DNA of 28,638 nucleotides. Origin: Spirogloea muscicola (lineage: Eukaryota > Streptophyta > Zygnematophyceae > Spirogloeales > Spirogloeaceae). A program made the position numbers and the translations under genes. The notes beneath the pieces were generated by a model, which saw nothing but the letters and a program-made list of their open reading frames with translations, was not told the origin of the DNA and ran no database searches. Shown one piece after another: positions 8,290 through 28,638 of the stretch (its first letter is position 1; every line of letters begins with the position of its first letter). The stretch covers positions 237,080-265,717 of the forward strand of contig WELB01000019.1 in the NCBI GenBank assembly GCA_009602725.1. The letters are read 5' to 3'.

Positions 8290-9245
8290 CGGCTCAACAG
8301 CCAGCACGTAGCTGAGGGCGGGCGGGAGAAGTGCCGTCAGCGTCACGTGGGCTTCGCCCAACACTGCCGCCATGACCACCACTGCCCGCGCCGTCCGCAA
8401 CCTCCGCCGCATTTCGCGGTGCACTGCCACGCGGCCGGCTCCGAAGCGCCCGGGCCGCCGCTGGACGGCACGTGAGCGTGCCACGTGGACGGCAGCGATG
8501 CGGCGCGAGCCCGGCGGTGGCGCCGGCAGCTCGCTGTCCGCGGGCCCGGGGTGGGTCCTCTGCGGGTTTCGGCGAGGCGGCAGCCCCGATGCGCCCGCGG
8601 GGTCGCTCTCCAGACGGCGGTTTAGAGTCAGTGGCCGTGGCCAGCCCGTCGGCAGGCCAGGGCAGTCGGCCGCCGGTGCCCGCAGAGGACGGCCGCGCCT
8701 GCCCGCCCGCAGGGAGAAGACTTTTTCCGGTGCCCGCCGGCGGAGGTGCAATGGGGTCGTCAAGAAGAAGAAGAAAGCGCTCGCCCATTGAGAATAGGGG
8801 CTGGAACAACCAGCCCGAAAAAGAATGAACAGAGTACGAGAAGGGGGCCAGGGGAAGCGCTAAGTAACAGAAACAAAGCTGCTACGAGACACTCAGTAAC
8901 CCCTGCTAAGCAGCCGCAGATCAGAGATGCTGGGCTCCTGGAAGTGGGTCAAGAGGTGCCCTTTCCACGGTTGTAAGCGGCGTCATGTCAAATATGGTGG
9001 AGGCTGCGGGCAGCCCGGGGAAAGTTTTCTCCCTGCCCGCCGCCGTCGGACCAGAGGGCAACCCCCCCTCATTCCCGCGCCTCATCCCGCGAGGCGCGGC
9101 GCTATTGCCGGCGCCATCACCGCCGCCGCCGCCGCCGCCGCCGCCTCCGACGCCGCCGCCGCACCAGAGACGCCGCCGCCGCACGCCAGCTGTCGCAGCC
9201 CATGGCCGTCTCCACCGCGCCGGAGGCGGCGGCGGCGGCGGCGGA
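8290..9245. promoter_or_regulatory. GC-rich region upstream of the TMK gene
   Basis: The sequence becomes strongly GC- and CpG-rich here and stays so through the first TMK exon. It probably holds the promoter and 5' leader of that gene. It includes an imperfect inverted repeat: 8710-8737 (CAGGGAGAAGACTTTTTCCG and on) matches the complement of 9006-9035. There is also a short AAG repeat (8762-8776). No clear TATA box was found. Long open frames on both strands are what GC-rich DNA gives by chance. Confidence 0.45.
9121..9244. repeat. CCG and GGC trinucleotide runs before the TMK start
   Basis: CCG units dominate 9121-9183, and a GGC run fills 9225-9244 directly before the proposed ATG at 9246. 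If transcribed they lie in the 5' leader and could pair with each other as a GC stem. A further (CCG)n tract sits at 9646-9666, a few bases inside intron 1. Confidence 0.75.
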
Positions 9246-12200
9246 ATGCCTACCGCGGCCGCGGGCGTGGCCGGAGCGGCGGCGGCCCTGCTGGTGCTGG
9301 CGGCGGCCTTGGCCTTCCCGGCATGCGCAGAGGCCTTGACGCGGCCCCAGGACTTGGCCGCGCTCCAGGCCTTTGCCGGCAGGCTGACGGACCCCGGCGC
9401 GCTGCCGTGGCACGAGGACGCCGACCCCTGCGACGGCGCGTACCTCGCCCACGTCCACTGCGCGCCCGACCCGGCGTCCGACGGCCTGGACGCCGTCGTC
9501 GGGCTCTACCTGGACGACCTGGGCCTGGAGGGCTCCGTGTCCCCGGCGCTCGGCAACCTGACGCTCCTCCAGGACTTGTACCTCGGCGGCAACGCTCTCG
9601 GCGGCGAGTTCCCCGCTCTCGGCTCAATGCCAACCCTCAAGGTTTGCCGCCGCCGCCGCCGCCGCGGCTGCCGAGGCCAGCCAATCGGCATCCTTGCCGA
9701 TTGATCCCCATCGTCCTGCAGTGCATGGACTTTCTTGTGACAAGAGGGCGGATCGTTATTAGCGCCAGTAGCCGAAATCTCATGAGATGAATTGGCTGGC
9801 AAGCGGCAGAGCGTGTTACGTTGTATATGTGCACTGAATTAGTTGCACGTCATGCATGATCATTGGAGGAGCACTGACTATCTCAGTGTGCTGGTGCCGA
9901 GCAGAAGCTGGGGCTGCTGAGCAACCATTTCTCGTCGCTGGGCAAGGGCCTCTTCACCGGCCTGCCGAATTTGGATGTGTGTATCTCACCTCGCAGAATG
10001 ACTTCCTGTAACCAGTAATTTGCGATTTGTCTGCAACATGAAGTCCCACGTCTTGTCTTTGATGAAGTTCTTGACTTTTAACTTTAATCATTGCCAAATC
10101 TTGTCGCTTGATGAGGCGCCGTCGAACGTTGGACTCACAAATTTAAGGACGCTCGCATCGTGCTCCCGCAGTACTTGGTCCTGCTCAACAACACCAACCT
10201 CGGCGGCGGCGCTGGCTTCCAGCTCCCCGACGACTTTGGGGCCCTCAGCCAGCTCACGGTCCTGGACCTGTCCAACACGTCACTCACAGGGCCCATCCCA
10301 GCGCTCCTCTTTGGCCTCAGCTCCCTCACCAATGTCAGCCTTGCGCTCAATAGCCTCACTGGCGGCCTCCCAAGCAGCTTTGATGGCGCCCACTTTCCCA
10401 ACCTCGTCTCCTTGCGGCTGAACAACAATAAAGTGAGACGACTCTTTTCGACACTTGTCATATAAGAGTTTCAGCTTGAGAAAAGGCTTACTCAATCGGA
10501 CAGTTGTCGGTTTCACTGTAGTTTCACTGTAGATCACACTGTAGTTGTCTGGAGGCCCATGCTTAGTAGTGCACAGTAATTAGATGTATCATATTTGGTC
10601 CATCTCACGTGCTTATCAATGTCGATATGTTGACTTGCGGTCACCACATGACCATCAAAGGCAAGCTCTGCCTGTTTGCAGTTAACCGGCCTCATCCCAA
10701 GCTCGCTGGCCACCATAAGCGGCCTTTACGAGCTCTTCTTGCATGGCAACGTTCTCACTGGGCCCATCCCTCCGGCGCTAGGCCAGCTGGTGTCGCTCCA
10801 GTCCCTGATGCTGGAGTACAACAACCTCGTGGGCCCTGTGCCCGGATTCATGTCAAGATTCAATGCAGCTTACTACTTGACTGGAAACGGCTTCTGCAGT
10901 CTGGTTGGTCAGAGTTGTGCCGCTGAGACCATGGCCCTCCTCGCTTTTGCGAGTGCTGTAAATTACGATACGCAGCTGTCCAGCTGGGTCGGCAACAAAC
11001 CGTGTGGAACCGTTTGGAAGTACGTTGGCTGCAACAGTGCAGGCCATGTCACAAGATTATCTCCATCGCATCTCGATCTGCAGGGGACCCTGAGGTAAGC
11101 ATATCCGAGAAGCCGGAGGCAGTGGTGATGGCGAATTTGATGTACCCTCACGTCATTGTTGCATGAGTGCAATAGGACAACTTGCGGGTTTGCAAGTCGG
11201 TGGTTGCTTGTCATACATTGTGATCTGCAGCTTGCATCTCAAAGTAGCTTTTGCAGGATGGTCAGCCTGCCATATGATGCTATGGCACATCAAACTCCAC
11301 CAGCAGGCACTTGTCAGTCCCAGAGTTAGAATCGCATTCTTTAGGATAGAGAGCTCTGGTCCAGATGAAGGTTTTCTTGTACCTACTTTCAACTGTCTAT
11401 AGTTTCACATTCATTGTGGACGTATGTTACCAGTCGCGTATGTTTATATAAATCCTTCTATTTGACGTTCTTTGCAGCCCGTCTCTGGCATCGCTCTCAT
11501 ACCTCATGTACCTCGACGTCTCCAACAATCGCCTCGCCGGCAGCGTCTCGCCATTGTTCACTCTGCTGCCGGAGCTGCTTGTCTTCAACGTTGCCAACAA
11601 CAACCTCACCGGCGTGTTCCCCCTCTTCAATGCCACCCGGGTCGCTGTGACAAACGGTGGCAACCGCTTCATCCTGCCCCCGAGCAGCCAGCCCTCAGCT
11701 CCTCCCATAACACCGCCGTCGCTGGCGCCGGTTGTGCCGAGCCTGCCGTCGGCGCCGCCGTCTCCTGGCACGCCATCCAGCCCGCCCTCGCCATCCACCA
11801 CGCCCAACAACGCACCCGGCACGCCCCCAGCTCCAGGCGCAGGGCCGCCCGGGCCGTCTGCCCCGCCTGCGCCCGGTACTCCTTCGCCGACTCCCGGCTC
11901 TGGCTCGCCAAGCTCCGGCTCTCCTTCTGGGCCCTCGCCGCCTGGCGTGCCCAGCTCGCCAGCTCCACCTCCCTTGACATCGCCTAGTGGCAGCGGCGGA
12001 GCCTCCCCACTGCCAGGGCCAGCGTCTCCTCCCCCTGTCGCACAAGCTCCAGTCCCCACTCCAGCGCCGTCTCCAGCAGCAAGCCCTGATCCTGGTCAAG
12101 GGGTCGGCGGCCGCTCCAGTGCGAGCTCCTCCATCCTGGTGGCTGCTATCGTCGTGCCGTCAATTGTCGTCGCCCTTGCCCTCGTCGTGTTCTGCGTCAT

Positions 12201-14966
12201 TCTACTGTGTAAGCGAAGAAGGCGTAACAATGGGCTCCGGAGGGTCTCAAGCCCCAGCAACTTGGCAGGCTTGAACAGCAAGGGCGGCTCCGCCAGCATC
12301 TCCAGCCGCTCGCTTATCGGCACTTCAGCGCTGGCACTCGCACCGCTGTCGGGCAGCCTCACCAAGTTCTCTATCACCACGCAGGACGACAATGCTGTCA
12401 GCTCGCCGGTCAACAGCGAGTACGGGTGAGCTAGCAGTAGTGCAGCCTCTTCGGATGTGTGTTTCTCTCTTACACTCCTGTCTGCGTGTCCTCAGAGTAC
12501 TACACTATTACATCAAGCTTTGCAGGAGGCTGTCAGCATTGGTACAGCGTGTTGCTCATACATGAGGTGCATAGTGTCTCATGGCTTTGCTCCACTGGAT
12601 AACAGGGACATGTCAATAAAGCTGGAGGTCATTCAAGCAGCAACCAACAACTTCGCGGACCAAAACATAGTAGGCCGTGGAGGCTTTGGCACTGTATACT
12701 ATGGTCTACTGCATGTAAGTCTCTGCCTCTTCTTTCTGTAGGCAGTGTCATTGGCTTGTGCAGGACTGCAGGCAAAGGGCCTGCGCAAAGATTACATCAT
12801 TAGACTTGCAATGATTGATGTGCAATGAGTCGTTCTTGACTTGTTCCAGGATGGCACCAAGGTTGCCGTCAAGAGGATGGAAGCAGGCGCTCTGAGCCAG
12901 AAAGCTCTCAAGGAGTACGCTGCAGAGATCAGCGTCCTTGGAAAGCTGCGCCATAGGCACCTGGTTGGGCTGCTTGGTTTCTGTGTTGATGGATTTGAGA
13001 GGCTAATCGTTTACGAGTTCATGACACAGGTGACTCGCTTCTCTGCATCCTTGTATTAAATAAGGCCTTGAGCTGCTCTTAATCCATCCCAGTCACAGGG
13101 GTTTGCTTGACGTAGATGGCTCAGAGTGGTCATCGGCCCAACCAGGGCCACCAGCGTTTCAACTTGCTGTCTGCAGGCATTGTAAGGACGATAGTCCACC
13201 TGTGGGTTGGCTTTGCGCGGCGTGCATCCTTGTCCTTCCTGACTCTGTATGACGTTTACATGGACAGGGACCGCTGAGCAGACACCTCTTTGAGTACCGG
13301 AGGTGGAATCTGCAGCCCCTTGACTGGAGGACAAGAATATCCATTGCCCTGGATGTTGCTCGGGGCATTGACTACCTGCACTCCCTCGCATACAAGTCCT
13401 TCATTCACCGTGACCTCAAGGTATTGCAGGCTGTCTCAAGTACATTCATATGTATACAGTGCACAGTAGGCAGCTACAACATCACAGGCAAACTGCAATT
13501 TCCACTGCCTGCAACTCTGAGTATGGTACAATGACTTGACTACCCAGCGCTTAAACACATATGTCCATATTGACTTGGACAAGGCATCACTCTCTGTGCA
13601 GACCAGTAGCTCGTTCCTGCAGTTGCTACATAGTGACGCAACATGCAGCTGATGCTCTATGTTTCTGTATGTTCGTGTGTCTGGCAGCCTTCCAACATAC
13701 TTTTGGATGACTCCTTCCGAGCAAAGGTGTCCGACTTTGGCCTGGTGAAGCTGGCCCCAGAAGGGCTGCACTCTATTGAGACACGGATTGCGGGTACCTT
13801 TGGATATCTGGCGCCAGAGTATGCAGGTAAGCGATGTACAGGATTCAAAATTTGCCTCCAAAGGTCATAACATGGTCGTTGTGGGAATCTTACTGTCTGC
13901 AATCAGGGCATCAGGAAGATAAGGTGTTCTCTCTTTTGTGGACACGTGCTTCTATTTTACATACTCACTGTTGATGGGGTGTGGTTTGGCTGTGTTGGGT
14001 AAATCTATTGCAGTGACTGGGAGGGTAACAGTCAAGTCAGACGTCTTCAGCTTTGGTGTCATCTTGATGGAGCTCCTGACCGGCAAGCGAGGCTTGGACG
14101 AGAGTGCCCCAGAAGAGAGTATGCACCTGGCCTCCTGGTTCATGCCGATCATCCAAGACAGGGCGGCGGTTCTGCAGGTTCGCAAACATTGCCGAAAACT
14201 GCCTCATGCGTTTGCAGTTTGCCTGGACCCCTTCCTCTGCACTTGCTGTCAGTGTGACAGACAGGTGCGAGGCAGTGTGACATAGTAACAAATGCGGATG
14301 TTGTTTACTTAGGCTGAAAAGAGTTGTCATGCAGGTTCTGGACCCGTCTCTGAACGTTGGGCGAGAGGCACTGGAGAGCATGTATCAGATTGCCGAGCTT
14401 GCGGGCCATTGCTGTGCCCGGGACCCGCGGCAGAGGCCACAGATGAGCGATGCGGTGGCCCTTCTGACACCCCATGTACAACAGTGGAAGCCGCAGGTAT
14501 GTCTATCTCACATGATTCGCAATTACTCACATTCACAGCCGGTTTGGATAAGCAAGTCCCTATCTTGGGTGCTACTCTGGCCGCTATCTGCTTTGTTGAT
14601 GCAATGCAGGCTTGCCTGACGGTCAATGAGGACTGACTGTATCCTCTACTTTGCCTATGCCATGATTGAGAGTGCCACGAGACCTGACAGGATGCTGTGC
14701 ATTTTGGTGAATTGAGATTGGTATACTCACGTTTGACAGAGTGCAGGGAGTGCAAGACAATCTGCCAGTCGTCAACGTAGGGAAACATTGTTATCATGTA
14801 TCATACATCATATTGTGACAAAAACTTTGTGGCTGTCCAGGACCCTCTGGAGGATGCCACAGGTGGCATTGACACCGGCATTAGCCTTGCGCAAGCGCTG
14901 CAGCAGTGGCAGGACATGGCAGAGGGCGACGAGCTGCCAGCCGCCTATGGAGGCTTTGGCTCCTGA
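9246..14966 (+). CDS. TMK-type LRR receptor-like kinase
   Basis: A plasma-membrane receptor-like kinase of the TRANSMEMBRANE KINASE family, which in land plants acts in auxin-linked cell-surface signalling. Twelve exons: 9246-9641, 9905-9976, 10172-10432, 10682-11094, 11478-12425, 12606-12714, 12850-13029, 13268-13420, 13688-13826, 14014-14177, 14335-14496, 14841-14966. All junctions are GT-AG and in phase, giving 1040 residues (plant TMK1 has about 940). Residues 1-28 are a signal peptide. Two LRR blocks follow, each with its own cysteine cap ([31 protein letters not shown]), the split arrangement typical of TMKs. Residues about 448-591 are a proline-rich stalk; 600-625 span the membrane, followed by KRRRR. 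The kinase has the glycine loop [11 protein letters not shown], Lys741, HRDLKPSN (His840), DFG (860-862) and APE (886-888), so it looks active. The start is fixed by the signal peptide. The exon 6 acceptor is the least certain junction. Confidence 0.93.
11677..12108 (+). other. Proline-rich (AGP/extensin-like) stalk of the TMK receptor
   Basis: About 144 residues rich in Pro, Ser, Ala, Thr and Gly lie between the last LRR and the membrane span. They are full of SP, AP, TP, PPSP and SPSP dipeptide patterns that, in secreted plant proteins, are hydroxylated and O-glycosylated. No cysteines or aromatic residues are present. The segment is coded within the single large exon 5 and is in frame with the LRRs and the transmembrane helix, so it is not an intron artefact. 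Confidence 0.85.
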
Positions 14967-15077
14967 ACATGATGACCAGTCCTGGCCCAGACTGGGGCAG
15001 TCTTCACCCAAGAATGGCAAGTGTCTCCCATCTACATACTTGTCCGTGTGTCGTAGCCAGTGCTACCTGCACTGGCG

Positions 15078-15093
15078 GGCTCGAGCTCGAGCC
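15078..15093. repeat. 16-bp perfect palindrome
   Basis: GGCTCGAGCTCGAGCC reads the same on both strands. It lies 112 bases after the TMK stop codon, so it would fall in the 3' untranslated region. It could be chance, although its length is unusual. Confidence 0.8.
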
Positions 15094-16344
15094 AAAGCTC
15101 GTAGAGTTTTTTACCATGGACCATTTAACTTCCTCAAAGGCCCCACCCCTGCCCCTGGACGATCGAGCCTAGCATCTCCACCTACAAGCCACCCTCAGAA
15201 CCGTAGACAGAAGATGAAGCCATTTGCGCTTCTGTCTTCTCAAGAACTCGCCTCTGCCCCCTTGCATGGGGCAAACCTAACCAGGTGTGCGTGTGTGCGT
15301 GTAGCGCCCACTCTCTTTCTGGATCTCAGGTCCCTGGCCTTTGCTCTGCCGATGAGGATGGAGAGGAGTCTCTTACTAGAACGTGTCAGTATTCTTGTAA
15401 CTAACTAGTGATGTATCAGATGGCTCACTTGACTCTGACATTATGTGCGACTTGCAGGGATGTGTATAGCATGCAAAGCAGTGCACATCCTTTGAAAACC
15501 CAAGGCCAGACTTGGCCATGAACATAGCTTTTCGGATGAAACAAGCATTGGAGCCAATAGTGCCCGTGCCTGTAGTCTGATAATGGCAACCTGCGCATAC
15601 TACGAGACCAAGAGTAGGCATGCTCCGCTGTCTATAACAGTCAAAGCCACAGCGCCGAGCACCATATTCGGAATGGGCCAAGCCGTGCCTCATGTGTACA
15701 TTGAAGTGAGGAAGAAGTGTGGGGCACAATCCATAATAGACCAAAATGGCGGCTGATACAGGCTGGCGCGTAGATGCCTGAAGACAAGTGCAATGGTGCC
15801 AGTGGGGATCAGGATGACACAATTTCGCCAAGCCTGGGTGCTCTCGTATTGTGCCACGAGGTCAGCTCATCCGTGTCACATAAGTTGGGTCCTCAGACGA
15901 TGTAAAGCGGAGTTCTCCGTTGAGCTATCAGATGGGCTGATACAGCTCTTACAGTCGCTAGTTTCTCTTGTGCCACTGTGGTCAGTGGACCAGCATCTTA
16001 CTATCTCACAAGCTTTCAAGGCTGCGCAATTGTCGTCACCAAGCAGGGCCTGGCTCATGACAAAGAGTGTGATTGTCCGACTCTGGTTGGACAGGTCGGA
16101 TGGACTCACCACGAGATTACAAATTGGGCGGGAGAGGATCCATCTCACACAAATAGTGGCGAAGGTCCAAAGAGGAGATTTGATAGGGGAGCGTGCAAGC
16201 AGCTATGTGCCCTTGCTTCTTTGTGTTATTGAAATGTTTATGACAGAACACCATCTTTTACGCTTCATTGAATCACATGCTGCAGCTGTAGTTGCTTAAG
16301 CATAGGTTTCGTCGGTTCACTCATGGTGCACACCAGCTATTTTT

Positions 16345-16350
16345 AATAAA
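16345..16350 (+). promoter_or_regulatory. AATAAA, possible polyadenylation signal
   Basis: A canonical hexamer on the plus strand, 1.38 kb after the TMK stop and 46 bases after the stop of the open frame 15793-16299. It could end a long TMK 3' untranslated region or a separate small transcript. No other plus-strand AATAAA occurs after the TMK stop before it. Confidence 0.3.
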
Positions 16351-16511
16351 GCAAGCGTGGGAGGATAAGCTCAAGAAGTGCCCCCAGCAGCAACAGACCA
16401 CGAGGATAGCAGCACGAGGCTGGATACAGTACACATGCCACTGGCAGTGTAGATGACCCAGGTTTAATGACTCCTCTATTCGCATCTGGCTCAAGCCACT
16501 CAGCTAAAGGT

Positions 16512-16548
16512 CACTGCTGGACTGCTGCACCACTGCTGGACTGCTGCC
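16512..16548. repeat. Two-copy 19-base tandem repeat
   Basis: CACTGCTGGACTGCTGCAC is followed directly by a copy differing only near its end. It is noncoding as far as I can tell. Confidence 0.75.
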
Positions 16549-17047
16549 CCACAGTTACTAACAAGGTAGCATTCAGTAACTCGTGTTTTTTGAATGAGTT
16601 ATGAACAGCTTGTACGCTTATGACATATCACTGTAATACGAGGGGGTCACAGGAAATATTAGTGAGCTCAGACAAAAGCTCTTGAAGGTTATCAAAACTT
16701 CATCACAGCCACTACTACACTTATTTTCTGCCAGTAGTTCACGTGATTGCAAGATATACCAGCCTAACCTCCCATCCGCACATGGCACAGGGAGATTCTG
16801 CTTCTGTCAGACACGTCAAGAGGAGTGAAAGACCAACAAATGTCAACGAAGTCTAGAGTACAATGCTTCCGGTAGGACTAGCTAATAGATTCCAAGATTA
16901 CAGGCCAATGGCCAAGTCTACACTGAGGGAGGTCATCCTACAAGCACATGAGCTGTGGGGCTGATCAAAAGCGTCAGCTGCTCACCTTGCCTACCACTTC
17001 AGCAGGCACATGCTTTGCACTACCTACAATGACGAGCTGCCTGCAGC

Positions 17048-28638
<11,591 letters not shown>

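Larger units (their letters stand above)
14967..17047. other. Convergent intergenic region between TMK and PRP8
   Basis: About 2.1 kb that must contain both 3' untranslated regions. A plus-strand frame (15793-16299, 168 codons) and a minus-strand frame (15376-15831, cysteine-rich) are open but show no domain I recognise, so I do not call genes. Small repeats include a two-copy 19-base tandem (16512-16548) and a 16-base perfect palindrome (15078-15093). Confidence 0.45.

Noticed and set aside
8294-8828. Long overlapping open frames on both strands in the GC-rich region.
   Set aside because: Arg/Pro/Ala-rich translations in all frames are expected from GC-rich DNA, and none shows a domain.
8985-9245. 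An earlier in-frame start for the TMK gene at 8985.
   Set aside because: It would put about 87 low-complexity Pro/Arg/Gly residues before a clear signal peptide; the ATG at 9246 gives a normal secretory start.
11427-12099. Minus-strand open frames of 100-210 codons opposite TMK exon 5.
   Set aside because: They are shadows of the proline-rich coding sequence, giving low-complexity Gly/Arg-rich products.

Overview
This is a stretch of nuclear DNA from a green-lineage eukaryote, most likely a streptophyte (a land plant or a close algal relative). Three things support this: a PRP8 splicing factor of plant type, a TMK-type leucine-rich-repeat receptor kinase, and a DEK_C plus CHZ histone chaperone with plant-like sequence. 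All three are split by small GT-AG introns (114 to 383 bp, mostly 120 to 260). I cannot name the species from the sequence alone.

Layout. Bases 1-2870 are transposon debris: two decayed Copia-type gag fragments lie tail to tail and are flanked by a second inverted pair, so the block is a large imperfect palindrome centred on a CTG/CAG-rich tract. Bases 2871-3866 hold nothing I recognise. Bases 3867-5796 (minus strand) hold a six-exon, 364-residue HIRIP3-like H2A-H2B histone chaperone. Bases 5797-9245 are a 3.4 kb divergent intergenic region with tandem duplications, hairpins and a GC-rich part just before the next gene. Bases 9246-14966 (plus strand) hold a complete twelve-exon TMK-like receptor kinase (1040 residues) with an unusually long proline-rich stalk between its leucine-rich repeats and its membrane span. 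Bases 14967-17047 separate this gene from the convergent PRP8 gene. Bases 17048-28638 (minus strand) hold 27 exons of PRP8, nearly complete at 2347 codons. Only the first residues lie beyond the right edge.

The three genes are unrelated in function (chromatin, cell-surface signalling, spliceosome core) and give no sign of working together. I reconstructed each one exon by exon, and the reading phase is kept across every junction. No frameshift or stop breaks any of them. The most unusual features are the hydroxyproline-rich-type stalk in the TMK receptor and the fold-back Copia block. I found no previously undescribed multi-gene system here.
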